NCBI RefSeq assembly: GCF_023074185.1
Contig: NZ_JADPKY010000078.1
Span: 62,001 to 126,000, forward strand
Direction: 5' to 3'
Source of the DNA: Bradyrhizobium sp. 132
Lineage (GTDB): Bacteria; Pseudomonadota; Alphaproteobacteria; Rhizobiales; Xanthobacteraceae
DNA: 64,000 bases
In this document: piece by piece, positions 1 to 9,278 of the stretch
Layout: each line of letters starts with the position of its first letter
How positions within the stretch are numbered: the first letter of the stretch is position 1
Program-made: the position numbers and the translations under genes
The notes under the pieces: model-generated
The model's database searches: none
Told to the model about the DNA's origin: nothing
Seen by the model: the letters and a program-made list of their open reading frames with translations, nothing else

Positions 1-1
1 C

Positions 2-1042
2 GACGGGCTAGGTGACGGCATCATCCTGACCGGCTCGGCGGCGAACCCGGCCGAAGCCCAGCAGGCCAACGATCTCGCCTCGCGCCTCGCGGGCGGCCCT
101 GAGAAGGTCGTGAACTCGATCGTGGTCCGTGGCCGCGACCAGGTCATGTTGAAGGTGACGGTCGCGGAAGTCGCGCGCAGCATTGTCAAGCAGCTCGGCA
201 TCGACCTCACGGCCAACCTCAACTACGGCACCTCGGTCGTCAGCTTCACCAACGCCAATCCGTTCACGGCGCTCGGCCACAACCTCGTCGACGGCAACAA
301 CCTGACCACCAAGTTCGGCGCGACCCCGTCGGTGCAGGCCACCCTGCGTGCGATGGAAACCGCGGGCGTGATCCGGACGCTGGCCGAACCGAACCTGACC
401 GCGATCTCCGGTGAATCGGCAACTTTCATCGCCGGCGGTGAATTCCCGGTGCCTGCGGGCTATGCGTGCGACCCAACCACGCATGTCTGTACCACCCAGA
501 TCAGCTTCAAGAAGTTCGGCATCTCGCTCAACTTCACCCCGGTCGTTCTCAGCGAGGGCAAGATCAGCCTGCGGGTGATGACCGAGGTCTCTGAGCTCTC
601 AAACGAAAATGCGATCACGCTGTCCCAGGCCGTGACCTCGACGTCGGTCAACTCGCTGACGGTGCCCTCGATCAAGACCCGCCGCGCCGAGACCTCGCTG
701 GAAATTCCCTCCGGCGGCGCGATGGCGATGGCCGGCCTGATCCAGCAGCAGACCAAGCAGGCGGTCAGCGGACTGCCGGGCCTGATGCAGCTTCCGATCC
801 TCGGCACGCTGTTCCGCAGCCGCGACTTCGTCAACAACGCGACCGAGCTGGTCGTGATCGTGACGCCCTATATCGTTCGCGCCGTTGCGCAAAAGGACCT
901 GTCGCGGCCGGATGATGGCTTCTCCGCGCCTGCGGATCCGCAGGCCGAGCTGCTCGGCAACATCAACCGCATCTACGGTGTGCCCGGCCGGACCGAACCG
1001 GCCAAAAGCTACCGCGGCACCTACGGCTTCATCACCGACTGA
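2..1042 (+). CDS. cpaC: Tad/Flp pilus outer-membrane secretin CpaC (5'-truncated by window edge)
   Basis: The reading frame is open from base 2, so the N-terminal part lies outside the window; about 346 residues remain. The visible part is a secretin core: a segment reading GEFPVPAG, followed by a beta-rich stretch with ISLNFTPVV and RRAETSLEIPSGG, and the closing TELVVIVTPYIV typical of type II/IV secretins. Known role of the family: a multimeric outer-membrane channel through which the Flp pilus leaves the cell. A Cys pair lies in the loop around YACDPTTHVC. The gene is the first of six collinear cpa/tad genes and is followed 17 nt later by cpaD. The family call is secure; the specific name follows from context. 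Confidence 0.93.
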   Translation, partial: DGLGDGIILTGSAANPAEAQQANDLASRLAGGPEKVVNSIVVRGRDQVMLKVTVAEVARSIVKQLGIDLTANLNYGTSVVSFTNANPFTALGHNLVDGNNLTTKFGATPSVQATLRAMETAGVIRTLAEPNLTAISGESATFIAGGEFPVPAGYACDPTTHVCTTQISFKKFGISLNFTPVVLSEGKISLRVMTEVSELSNENAITLSQAVTSTSVNSLTVPSIKTRRAETSLEIPSGGAMAMAGLIQQQTKQAVSGLPGLMQLPILGTLFRSRDFVNNATELVVIVTPYIVRAVAQKDLSRPDDGFSAPADPQAELLGNINRIYGVPGRTEPAKSYRGTYGFITD

Positions 1043-1059
1043 GGCGGAACGGGGACTTC

Positions 1060-1797
1060 ATGAAGATCACAAGACCACCCCAGCTTCGCAGTCGCGCCAT
1101 CCGCCTCGGTGGCGCGCTCGTCGGCATGGCGCTCGCCCTTGGCGGCTGCCAGCACGACGAAGCGGTCACGGGCTCGATTCCCGACGACTACAAGCAGCGC
1201 CATCCGATCGCGATCGAGGAGCAGAACCGCTCCATCGTCGTTTTCGTCGGCCATGCCCGCGGCGGATTGACCGCCGCCCAGCGCGCCGACGTGATGGGCG
1301 TCGCGTCGGCCTGGCTGCACGAAGGCACCGGCGCCATCCGGATCGACGTGCCGTCCGGCACGCCCAACGCGCGTCCAGTCGCGGAGACAATGCGTGAAAT
1401 CCAGGCGATGCTGTCGGCAGCGGGCGTTCCGCCGCGCGGCGTCAACGCGCGTCCTTACCAGCCGGAAGACAAGCGTTTCCTGCCGCCGATCCGGCTCACC
1501 TATTCCAAGATCGCCGCGGTCGCAGGTCCCTGCGGCCTGTGGCCGGAGGACATCGGCCCCTCAATGAAGAACAAGAGCTGGTTCGAGAACAAGGACTATT
1601 ACAATTATGGCTGCGCCTATCAGCGCAACCTCGCGGCGATGGTCGACAATCCATCGGATCTCGAGCAGCCGCGGCCGGAAACGCCGTCTTACACGGCGCG
1701 GCGCACTGCCGCGTTCGAGAAGTATCGCAAGGGATTGGCGACGGGCGTCGCCTATCCTGACGCCGACAAAGCCAAACTCAGCGACACCGGCAGATGA
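1060..1797 (+). CDS. cpaD: Pilus assembly lipoprotein CpaD
   Basis: 245 residues with a lipoprotein signal peptide: basic N terminus, hydrophobic stretch, and the lipobox LGGC with Cys30 as predicted lipidated residue. The mature part has features of alphaproteobacterial CpaD, including a VVFVGHARGGLT segment and the Cys-containing GPCGLWPEDIG and NYGCAYQRNLAAMVDNP segments. CpaD is known as an outer-membrane lipoprotein of the Tad pilus that works with the secretin CpaC. It starts 17 nt after cpaC and its stop overlaps the start of cpaE (ATGA), so the two are probably translationally coupled. Confidence 0.93.
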   Translation: MKITRPPQLRSRAIRLGGALVGMALALGGCQHDEAVTGSIPDDYKQRHPIAIEEQNRSIVVFVGHARGGLTAAQRADVMGVASAWLHEGTGAIRIDVPSGTPNARPVAETMREIQAMLSAAGVPPRGVNARPYQPEDKRFLPPIRLTYSKIAAVAGPCGLWPEDIGPSMKNKSWFENKDYYNYGCAYQRNLAAMVDNPSDLEQPRPETPSYTARRTAAFEKYRKGLATGVAYPDADKAKLSDTGR

Positions 1798-3062
1798 TCA
1801 ACTACGCTCGCCAGCCCCAAGAAGAGCAGTCTGAGGCATCTCTCCCCCCGATCGAGGAGCATATTGCGCCTGCGCCGCGCGTTTCCGTGCAGGCGTTCTG
1901 CGAGACCGTGGAAACGGCGGCCGCCGTGCAGTCGGCTGGCGAGGATCGCCGTCTCGGCAAGGCCCATCTTAAGATTCAGATGGGCGGTATGGCGGCTGCG
2001 GTCGAAGCCTACCGCTCGGCGCCCACGCCGAACGTGATCGTGCTCGAAAGTGACGGCCGCAGCGACATCCTGGGCGGGCTCGACCATCTCGCGACCGTCT
2101 GCGACGCCGGCACCCGCGTGGTCGTGATCGGCCGCATCAACGACGTCACGCTCTACCGCGAGCTGGTGCGCCGCGGCGTCAGCGACTACGTGCTTGCGCC
2201 AGTCGGCCCGATCGACGTCGTGCGCTCGATCTGCAACTTGTTCTCGGCGCCGGAAGCCAAGGCGGTCGGCCGTATCATCGCCGTGGTCGGCGCCAAGGGC
2301 GGCGTCGGCGCTTCGACCATCTCTCACAACGTTGCCTGGGCGATCGCACGCGATCTCGCGATGGACGCGGTCGTCGCCGACCTCGACCTCGCCTTCGGCA
2401 CCGCCGGGCTCGACTACAACCAGGACCCGCCGCAGGGCATTGCCGACGCCGTGTTCTCGCCCGATCGCGTCGATACCGCCTTCATTGACCGCCTGCTGTC
2501 GAAATGCACCGACCACCTCAGCCTGCTGGCGGCGCCGGCGACGCTCGACCGGGTCTATGATTTCGGCACCGACGCCTTCGATGCCGTGTTCGACACGCTG
2601 CGCTCCACCATGCCCTGCATCGTGCTCGACGTCCCGCACCAATGGTCGGGCTGGACCAAGCGCGCCTTGATCGGAGCGGACGACATCCTGATCGTAGCAG
2701 CGCCCGACCTCGCCAATTTACGCAACACCAAGAACCTGTTCGATCTCCTGAAGGCCGCGCGGCCCAACGACAGACCGCCGCTCTACTGCCTGAACCAGGT
2801 CGGCGTCCCGAAACGGCCTGAAATCGCCGCGGCGGAGTTCGCCAAGGCGATCGAGAGCCAGCCGGTCGTCTCGATCCCGTTCGAGCCGCAGATCTTCGGC
2901 TCGGCGGCCAATAATGGCCAGATGATCGCGGAGATCTCGGCCAACCACAAGTCAATCGAGATGTTCCTTCAGATCGCCCAGCGCCTGACCGGCCGCAGCG
3001 AGACGAAGAAGCAAAAATCGTCCTTGCTTTCACCCCTGATTGAGAAGTTGCGGGGAAAATAG
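1794..3062 (+). CDS. cpaE: Pilus assembly protein CpaE (TadZ-like, ParA/MinD fold)
   Basis: 422 residues. Residues about 60-150 look like an atypical receiver-type domain (NVIVLES, VVVIGRIND), followed by a MinD/ParA-like P-loop domain from about residue 160. The P-loop reads AKGGVGAST: the lysine normally found at the second position of the deviant Walker A (KGGVGKT/S) is Ala here, as is common in CpaE/TadZ proteins. The family localises the Tad machine to a cell pole. The start ATG overlaps the cpaD stop by four bases. The C terminus is rich in Lys. Family assignment is firm; whether it hydrolyses ATP cannot be told from sequence. Confidence 0.92.
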   Translation: MINYARQPQEEQSEASLPPIEEHIAPAPRVSVQAFCETVETAAAVQSAGEDRRLGKAHLKIQMGGMAAAVEAYRSAPTPNVIVLESDGRSDILGGLDHLATVCDAGTRVVVIGRINDVTLYRELVRRGVSDYVLAPVGPIDVVRSICNLFSAPEAKAVGRIIAVVGAKGGVGASTISHNVAWAIARDLAMDAVVADLDLAFGTAGLDYNQDPPQGIADAVFSPDRVDTAFIDRLLSKCTDHLSLLAAPATLDRVYDFGTDAFDAVFDTLRSTMPCIVLDVPHQWSGWTKRALIGADDILIVAAPDLANLRNTKNLFDLLKAARPNDRPPLYCLNQVGVPKRPEIAAAEFAKAIESQPVVSIPFEPQIFGSAANNGQMIAEISANHKSIEMFLQIAQRLTGRSETKKQKSSLLSPLIEKLRGK

Positions 3063-3081
3063 CCCCGCATGGAGTTGTTAA

Positions 3082-4545
3082 GTGTTCGGTAAGCGTAGCG
3101 GAACAGACACCGATACTCGGGCCCCGAAGCCCGGCGCCGTGGCGTCAGAGCCTGCCCAGGCTTCGGCGCCCGCCGTGTCGCGCGCGCCGCCGCCGCCGGC
3201 GGTCGCCTCGCCGCCGCTTGCCCCGGCGAAGCCTGCGCCGACCATGGAAGCCCGCCGCTCGGACAATTACTACGAGGTCAAGGCGACCATCTTCGGCGCG
3301 CTGATCGAAGCCATCGACCTCGCCCAGCTCGCCAAGCTCGATTCGGAGTCCGCGCGCGAGGAAATCCGCGACATCGTCAACGAGATCATCGCGATCAAGA
3401 ACATCGTGATGTCGATCGCCGAGCAGGAAGAGCTGCTCGACGACATCTGCAATGACGTCCTCGGCTACGGTCCGCTGGAGCCGCTGTTGTCGCGCGACGA
3501 CATCGCCGACATCATGGTCAACGGTGCCAATACCGTCTACATCGAGGTCAACGGCAAGATCCAGCGCACCGGCATCCGCTTCCGCGACAACCAGCAGCTG
3601 CTCAACATCTGTCAGCGGATCGTCAGCCAGGTCGGCCGGCGCGTCGACGAATCTTCGCCGATCTGCGACGCGCGGCTGGCCGACGGCTCCCGCGTCAACG
3701 CCATCGTACCGCCGCTGTCGATCGACGGCCCCACGCTCACCATCCGCAAATTCAAGAAGGATAAGCTGACGCTCGATCAGCTCGTCAAGTTCGGCGCGAT
3801 CTCGCCGGAAGGCGCTGAAATCCTCCAGATCATCGGCCGCGTCCGCTGTAACGTGCTGATCTCCGGCGGTACCGGCTCGGGCAAGACCACGCTGCTCAAC
3901 TGCCTGACCAACTACATTGAGCACGACGAGCGCGTCATTACTTGCGAAGACGCCGCCGAACTCCAGCTCCAGCAGCCGCACGTGGTGCGGCTGGAAACCC
4001 GGCCGCCCAACATCGAGGGCGAAGGCCAGGTCACCATGCGCGAGCTCGTTCGCAACTGCCTGCGTATGCGTCCCGAGCGCATCATCGTCGGCGAGGTCCG
4101 TGGACCCGAAGCTTTCGACCTGCTTCAGGCCATGAACACCGGCCATGACGGCTCGATGGGCACGCTGCACGCCAACAATCCGCGCGAAGCGCTGTCACGC
4201 TGCGAATCCATGATCACGATGGGCGGCTTTTCGCTTCCATCGCGAACAATCCGCGAGATGATTTGCGCCTCGATCGACGTCATCGTCCAGGCCGCGCGTC
4301 TGCGCGACGGCTCACGCCGCATCACCCACATCACCGAGGTGATGGGCATGGAAGGCGACACCATCATCACCCAGGACGTCTTCCTCTACGACATGGTCGG
4401 CGAGGATGCCAACGGCAAGATCATCGGCCGGCATCGCTCGACCGGCATCGGCCGCCCGAAGTTCTGGGAACGCGCCCGCTATTACGGCGAAGAGAAGCGC
4501 CTTGCCGCGGCACTCGACGCCGCAGAAGTGGCGCCCCCGACGTGA
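3082..4545 (+). CDS. cpaF: Tad pilus secretion ATPase CpaF (TadA)
   Basis: 487 residues starting at a GTG codon with a GGAG Shine-Dalgarno sequence about 8 nt upstream (3071-3074). A Pro/Ala-rich N-terminal stretch of about 55 residues precedes the conserved all-alpha and ATPase domains. The Walker A is GGTGSGKTT (near residue 260), the Asp box contains [11 protein letters not shown], the Walker B region is [12 protein letters not shown], and the His box is [12 protein letters not shown]. The family is the hexameric cytoplasmic motor that drives Flp pilin polymerisation on TadB/TadC. It lies 19 nt after cpaE in the same operon. Confidence 0.97.
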   Translation: MFGKRSGTDTDTRAPKPGAVASEPAQASAPAVSRAPPPPAVASPPLAPAKPAPTMEARRSDNYYEVKATIFGALIEAIDLAQLAKLDSESAREEIRDIVNEIIAIKNIVMSIAEQEELLDDICNDVLGYGPLEPLLSRDDIADIMVNGANTVYIEVNGKIQRTGIRFRDNQQLLNICQRIVSQVGRRVDESSPICDARLADGSRVNAIVPPLSIDGPTLTIRKFKKDKLTLDQLVKFGAISPEGAEILQIIGRVRCNVLISGGTGSGKTTLLNCLTNYIEHDERVITCEDAAELQLQQPHVVRLETRPPNIEGEGQVTMRELVRNCLRMRPERIIVGEVRGPEAFDLLQAMNTGHDGSMGTLHANNPREALSRCESMITMGGFSLPSRTIREMICASIDVIVQAARLRDGSRRITHITEVMGMEGDTIITQDVFLYDMVGEDANGKIIGRHRSTGIGRPKFWERARYYGEEKRLAAALDAAEVAPPT

Positions 4546-4561
4546 GGAAGTCAGCACGGCC

Positions 4562-5539
4562 ATGAACATGCAGGTCCTCGCCCTCGCCTTCCTCGCTACC
4601 GCCGCCGTCGGCGGCCTCGCCTGGGTCTTCCTCTATCCAATGCTGTCCGGGGAACGGAAGGCGGAGAGCCGCCGCGCCTCGATCGCGCGCGCCGAGGCGC
4701 CCACGGCCCGCGCGGCCGAGAAGACGCAACGCTCGCGTCGCGAGCAGGTCGAGACCTCGCTCAAGGATCTCGAGGCGCGGCGCCAGCAGGAGAAGAGCGT
4801 ACCGCTCAGTGTTCGCCTGTCGCAGGCCGGCCTCGACTGGGCGCCGCAGAAATTCTGGATCGTGTCCGCCGTCGTGGCGGGCGTGCTGTTCGCAGCCGCC
4901 CTGTTCATCGGCGGCGGCCTGCTCGGCGCCGCCGGCCTCGCCTTTGCCGGCGGCCTCGGTCTGCCGCGCTGGGGGCTGGGCTTTCTGAAGAATCGCCGCG
5001 AAGCCAAGTTCCTGAAGGCGCTGCCCGACGCCGTCGACGTCATCGTCCGCGGCATCAAGGCGGGCCTGCCGCTGTTCGAATCGATCAAGGTCGTCGCCGC
5101 CGACGCGCCCGAGCCGCTGCGCAGCGAGTTTCTGTCCATCATCGAGACCCAGGCGGTCGGCATGCCGCTCGGCGAGGCCTGCACGCGGCTCTACGATCGC
5201 ATGCCGCTGCCCGAGGCCAACTTCTTCGGCATCGTCATCTCGATCCAGCAAAAGTCGGGCGGAAACCTCTCCGAAGCGCTCGGCAACCTCTCCAAGGTGC
5301 TGCGCGACCGCAAGAAGATGAAAGAGAAGATCCAGGCGATGTCGATGGAAGCCAAGGCCTCGGCCGGCATCATCGGCTCGCTGCCGCCGATCGTGATGTT
5401 CCTCGTCTATCTCACGACGCCGCAATACATCTCGACGCTTTGGACCCATCCCACAGGCCAGCTCATGCTGGTCGGCTGCGTCGTCTGGATGTCGGTCGGC
5501 ATCATGGTGATGAAGAAGATGATCAACTTCGACTTCTGA
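4562..5539 (+). CDS. tadB: Tad pilus inner-membrane platform protein TadB
   Basis: 325 residues. The ATG at 4562 is chosen over upstream in-frame codons because a GAGGAAG Shine-Dalgarno sequence lies just before it (from about 4543) and because the earlier codons lie inside cpaF. There is one N-terminal membrane segment, a charged coiled region (residues about 35-80), two further hydrophobic segments near residues 98-145, a type II secretion F domain (ALPDAVDVIVRGIKAGLPL, QQKSGGNLSEAL) and a C-terminal membrane pair. The family forms the inner-membrane platform with TadC and engages CpaF. Confidence 0.95.
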   Translation: MNMQVLALAFLATAAVGGLAWVFLYPMLSGERKAESRRASIARAEAPTARAAEKTQRSRREQVETSLKDLEARRQQEKSVPLSVRLSQAGLDWAPQKFWIVSAVVAGVLFAAALFIGGGLLGAAGLAFAGGLGLPRWGLGFLKNRREAKFLKALPDAVDVIVRGIKAGLPLFESIKVVAADAPEPLRSEFLSIIETQAVGMPLGEACTRLYDRMPLPEANFFGIVISIQQKSGGNLSEALGNLSKVLRDRKKMKEKIQAMSMEAKASAGIIGSLPPIVMFLVYLTTPQYISTLWTHPTGQLMLVGCVVWMSVGIMVMKKMINFDF

Positions 5540-5548
5540 TGGTGCCTT

Positions 5549-6523
5549 ATGGTAGAGTTCCTCGTTTCGAAACTTCACGACGTCCACTTCATGACGATGA
5601 TGCTGGCGGCCGTCGCCGCCAGCGCCACCGTCTATTCGCTGGTGATGCCGCTGTTCGCCGGCGAAGGCCTTGCCAAGCGCATGAAGGCGGTGGCGAACGA
5701 ACGTGAGCGCATCCGGCAGCGCGAGCGCGAGCGCCTTCACAAGAGCGAAAAGGTCTCGCTGCGCCAGACGCCGAAGCAACTCGTCTCGAAAGTCGTCGAT
5801 GACTTCAACCTGACCAAATGGCTCGCGCAGGAAGCTGCGCGGGACAAACTCATCATGGCGGGCTATCGCGGCCAGGCGCCCTACATCACTTTCCTGTTCG
5901 CCCGCCTGGTGGCCCCGATCGTGTTGTTCGTCGGCTCGGTCGTCTACGTGTTCCTGATCGCGCATATGGAGCAGTCGATGCCGATCAAAATCGGCATCTG
6001 CGTCGGTGCGGCCTATCTCGGCCTTCAGGCGCCGATGCTCTTCCTGAGGAACGCGATCTCCAAGCGACAACTCTCGATCAAGCGCGCCTTCCCCGATGCG
6101 CTCGACCTGCTCCTCATCTGCATCGAATCCGGCATGTCGGTCGAGATGGCGTTCCGGAAGGTCGCGGTCGAAATCGTGGGCCAGTCGATCGCGCTGTCGG
6201 AGGAGTTCACCCTGACCACGGCCGAACTGTCCTATTTGCAGGACCGCAAGGTCGCCTATGAGAACCTCGCGCGCCGCACCGGGCTCGAGGGCGTCAAGTC
6301 GGTATGCCTCGCGCTCCAGCAGGCGGAGCGTTACGGCACCCCGCTCGGCCACTCCTTGCGGGTGATGGCGCAGGAAAACCGCGACATGCGCATGAACGAA
6401 GCCGAGAAGAAGGCCGCCGCCCTGCCGCCGAAGCTGACGGTGCCGATGATCCTGTTCTTCCTGCCTGTGCTGTTCGTCGTCATTCTCGGACCGACCGGCA
6501 TCAAGATCTCCGCGATGCAATGA
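5549..6523 (+). CDS. tadC: Tad pilus inner-membrane platform protein TadC
   Basis: 324 residues, nine bases after tadB. It has an N-terminal membrane segment (near residues 13-33), a highly charged helical region rich in Arg and Glu (residues about 45-75), two hydrophobic segments near 110-170, and a type II secretion F domain with FPDALDLLLICIESGMSVE and AERYGTPLGHSLR. It ends in a hydrophobic VPMILFFLPVLFVVIL segment. Together with TadB it is known to build the platform for pilin assembly. It is the last plus-strand gene of the operon here and faces tadD convergently. Confidence 0.95.
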   Translation: MVEFLVSKLHDVHFMTMMLAAVAASATVYSLVMPLFAGEGLAKRMKAVANERERIRQRERERLHKSEKVSLRQTPKQLVSKVVDDFNLTKWLAQEAARDKLIMAGYRGQAPYITFLFARLVAPIVLFVGSVVYVFLIAHMEQSMPIKIGICVGAAYLGLQAPMLFLRNAISKRQLSIKRAFPDALDLLLICIESGMSVEMAFRKVAVEIVGQSIALSEEFTLTTAELSYLQDRKVAYENLARRTGLEGVKSVCLALQQAERYGTPLGHSLRVMAQENRDMRMNEAEKKAAALPPKLTVPMILFFLPVLFVVILGPTGIKISAMQ

Positions 6524-6526
6524 CGC

Positions 6527-6567
6527 AAGACGCGGACCGCGCGGTCCGCGCGGTCCGCGGTTGTCTT
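6527..6567. terminator. Hairpin between convergent tadC and tadD, with three 9-mers
   Basis: The 67-nt gap between the convergent genes holds AAGAC (6527-6531) and GTCTT (6563-6567) enclosing one GCGGACCGC and two GCGGTCCGC copies (6532-6558). The first 9-mer is the exact reverse complement of the other two, so alternative GC-rich stems are possible. A U-tract is absent, so it may be a bidirectional barrier rather than a classical intrinsic terminator. Confidence 0.5.
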
Positions 6568-6590
6568 CAGCATTGGAAAATCACGTCTGA

Positions 6591-7418
6591 TCAGTCGGGC
6601 TGCCCGAGCGAGGCGACCGGAGTCCGCTTCGGGGTCCCGCGCGGGGCGGCGCTGCGGGTCAGCATTTCCTTGAGATAGGCGACATTGGCCGCGGCCTGGT
6701 CCGGCGGCAGGTCCGCCTTCACGATGGTCTCGGCTTCGGCGAAGCGGCCCTGGAGACCGACGACCAGACCGAGATTCTGCCGCACCCGCGTGCTTGCGCG
6801 CGGCGAGGCGTAGGCCTGTCGCAGCGCGTCTTCGGCCTTCGGCAGGTCTCTTGACAACATGTAGGACAGGCCGAGATTGGAGAGCACGCCGGCATCGCCC
6901 GGCGCGATCTTCAGCGCGCTCGCATAATAGGAACGCGCTTCCTCGTGACGACCCATCTGATCGAGCGCGGTACCCTGCACCGAGAGCAGGCGCCAATCCG
7001 GATTGTCGGGCGAATGCGCCTTCGACAGCACATCGAAGGCCTGCTGGAAATTTCCGTTGTCGGAGAGCGCGCGACCGTATTGGGCCATCAGCGCCTTGTT
7101 GCCGGGATTGGCGATGGTCGCCTGCTCGAGCACGGCGGCGGCCTGGGCGCGCTGGCCGTTGGCGCGCAAGGCCTGGCCGTAGGCGAGCGCCGCCTCGGCG
7201 TCCTTGGGATTGGCACGGTAGCGCTCGCCATAGACTTCAGCGGCGCGCGCGGGATCGGTGGGAGCGGCTTCCGCCCGCGGCCCGATCGAGCCCGTGACGT
7301 CGGAGAGTTTCGACATGGCCGTGCAGCCGCCGAGGCCTATGGCCACCGCCGCGACCAGCGAGGTAGACGCAAGAAGCCGGGCAAGACTGAACCGTTCGAG
7401 ACTGAACCGTTGACGCAT
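6591..7418 (-). CDS. tadD: TPR lipoprotein of the Tad locus (TadD-like)
   Basis: 275 residues with a signal peptide ending in a lipobox (IGLGGC, Cys32). Downstream are tandem tetratricopeptide repeats covering about residues 60-240: helices with patterns such as AALAYGQALRANGQ, ALMAQYGRALSDNG and AGVLSNLGLSYMLSRD. TadD proteins are TPR lipoproteins needed for Tad secretion, probably helping secretin assembly. The gene is convergent with the pilus operon rather than part of it, so it must have its own promoter. The name is based on family plus neighbourhood. Confidence 0.85.
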   Translation of the reverse strand: MRQRFSLERFSLARLLASTSLVAAVAIGLGGCTAMSKLSDVTGSIGPRAEAAPTDPARAAEVYGERYRANPKDAEAALAYGQALRANGQRAQAAAVLEQATIANPGNKALMAQYGRALSDNGNFQQAFDVLSKAHSPDNPDWRLLSVQGTALDQMGRHEEARSYYASALKIAPGDAGVLSNLGLSYMLSRDLPKAEDALRQAYASPRASTRVRQNLGLVVGLQGRFAEAETIVKADLPPDQAAANVAYLKEMLTRSAAPRGTPKRTPVASLGQPD

Positions 7419-7511
7419 GACGCTTTGACTCTCGAGCCGATTGATCGAGCCGAACGCGCCAGCAATAGACTGTTAACCCTAACGGCCGGTTAACGCTCCC
7501 CGACCCGCCTG

Positions 7512-9014
7512 TCACTGCGGCGTCTGCGGCGGCACCTTGCCGCCGAGACCCGGATCGAGGCCGAGCGCCTTCGCCTGCTCGTTCAGGTCCCGCAGCAATT
7601 GCAGTCGTTGCTGCGCCTCGACCTCGACATCGATGCCCGGGCGCGCCACCCTCGGCAATTCGCGGCGAAGATCGTCGCGATTGACCAGACGCCTCGCGCG
7701 GAGCTCGTCGAGCTGAAAATCGTCGATGCCGAGCACATTGGCCGATTGCTCGACCAATCGGCGCAGCACCGATGTCACCACCGACGCCGCCTCGACGTCA
7801 TGCTTGCACGCAGACCTCGGGAACTTGCTTTCGAGATCGGCCCAGGCGTGAGAGGTGACGAGATAGACGTGGAGCAAATTGGCCCAATCCACCTCCCCGT
7901 CGGCATAGAAGGCGCGGCGCAGCAGGAGCCGGCGGGCAAATGCTGTAACCTCATCCAGTTTCAGCGCCGTGCATGCGTCGATCTCGATGGCCGACTGGAC
8001 GGCCGGGTCACGGAAAAAATCCCGCCCTGCCGGCAGCCTGACGACGCCGTGCGGCAGGTTCGAATCGAGCGGCCTGAAGACTCCGTCGTTGCGTGAGCGT
8101 GAGTAGCGGGCGATCGCGAAGCGATATTCCATACGGCCGGCATGGGACATCGGGCCGAAATGGATGACGTTGAAGCCGGCATCGTCACCGGCCCGTCCGG
8201 TCGATGACGGACAGGACAAGACGTAGATCGTGCGCCACAATGCTTCACCGCTCTCGCTCGACGTGGCACGCGGATCGGGGATCGAATAACGTGTCAGCCC
8301 CTCGACATGCCGGTGCCCGTGCAGAACCAGATCGACGTTGAGCGACGTCGCCGCTTCGAGGAAGGTCGCGGGCGCGGCGAGATACATCAGCGGCTCGTCG
8401 GGCACGCCGAGAAATCGCTTCCCCTCTCCGGTTGCCTGCGGTAGCGGATGATGGTGCAGCGCCAGCACACGCACGAGGTTTTCCGCCGGCTCGGCATAAT
8501 CGGCGCGGCCGGCCGACCCAAGGCTGCCCGCAAGCTCGACGCTCAGCCGCGCGGAATCCGCAACCATGGCGTTATAGGCGCCCTCGTCCAATTTGCCGCT
8601 CGCGAGTGTCGTAATGCTGGCGCGGTTGGAATCGAGCAGCACCAGATCGAGGCCGGCCTGGCGGTAGTAGACGCTCTTCGAGGTGCGTGGCAGATGCAGG
8701 TAATCATAGACGTCGTGGCGGCCTGCACGCTGGCTCGGGCGCTTCACGTCGTGATTGCCGGCAATCGCCTGGATGTCGGTGAACAGCCCGGTCTGCCGGA
8801 AGGACGCAATGACGGCGAGCGCCTCGTCGAGCGCACGCGGCGTCGGGTCGTCCACCAGATCGCCCGTGATCATCAGGATGCGATCGGGAACGTCCGCGAA
8901 GTCCGCCATCCTCTCGCGAATTGCGGCATTGAGCGTCTCGATCGTCGCAAGCAGCCGACCCGTCCCGTCCAGATGCAGGTCGGAGATGTGTACAATAACA
9001 AACGATCTATCCAT
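7512..9014 (-). CDS. Calcineurin-like metallophosphoesterase with long C-terminal extension
   Basis: 500 residues from the ATG at 9014; a TTG at 9050 would add 12 residues, and neither has a convincing Shine-Dalgarno sequence. The N-terminal half carries the full metal-site set: ISDLHLDG (D-x-H), MITGDLVDD, AIAGNHDVK (GNHD), ALHHHPLP and LVLHGHRHVEG (GHxH). This arrangement is closest to class III cyclic-nucleotide phosphodiesterase/CpdA-type enzymes, but the substrate cannot be assigned. Residues from about 290 onward match no domain I recognise. The gene stands alone between tadD and a small membrane protein. Confidence 0.85.
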   Translation of the reverse strand: MDRSFVIVHISDLHLDGTGRLLATIETLNAAIRERMADFADVPDRILMITGDLVDDPTPRALDEALAVIASFRQTGLFTDIQAIAGNHDVKRPSQRAGRHDVYDYLHLPRTSKSVYYRQAGLDLVLLDSNRASITTLASGKLDEGAYNAMVADSARLSVELAGSLGSAGRADYAEPAENLVRVLALHHHPLPQATGEGKRFLGVPDEPLMYLAAPATFLEAATSLNVDLVLHGHRHVEGLTRYSIPDPRATSSESGEALWRTIYVLSCPSSTGRAGDDAGFNVIHFGPMSHAGRMEYRFAIARYSRSRNDGVFRPLDSNLPHGVVRLPAGRDFFRDPAVQSAIEIDACTALKLDEVTAFARRLLLRRAFYADGEVDWANLLHVYLVTSHAWADLESKFPRSACKHDVEAASVVTSVLRRLVEQSANVLGIDDFQLDELRARRLVNRDDLRRELPRVARPGIDVEVEAQQRLQLLRDLNEQAKALGLDPGLGGKVPPQTPQ

Positions 9015-9278
9015 CTTGCGCCGCTTGTTTACAAATGCTGCGCCGCCCAAAAGATAAGAGAAATGCCTTCGCCGATCAGGTTCAGTCCGGTTTCAACCCG
9101 GGCCGTGATGAGCCAGGTGAGAATAAACTCTCGCTAGGTGCAGAATCGCACGACACAATCTAAAATATTTATCGATAATGCCACAACCGCAGCGCTAGTA
9201 AAGCCCTTGCGGCCACGCTCGCGTGAACGGCAGTTCTCCGCATGAGATACGAGCCCGCTGATGGCTTCGCTCGCCCGA

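Noticed and set aside
2278..2330. Damaged ATP site in CpaE (AKGGVGAST without the second lysine) as a sign of a pseudogene
   Set aside because: A degenerate P-loop is common in CpaE/TadZ proteins, and the gene is otherwise intact and coupled to its neighbours.
4421..6520. Minus-strand open frame of 699 codons opposite tadB and tadC
   Set aside because: Same GC-rich antisense effect; the composition (Arg, His, Asp, Glu) and lack of motifs fit a shadow of real genes.
9015..9278. Possible RNA gene in the gap beside the metallophosphoesterase
   Set aside because: I looked for tRNA-like stems and the GGTTCAAATCC-type arm; the similar string near 9077 lacks the matching stems.
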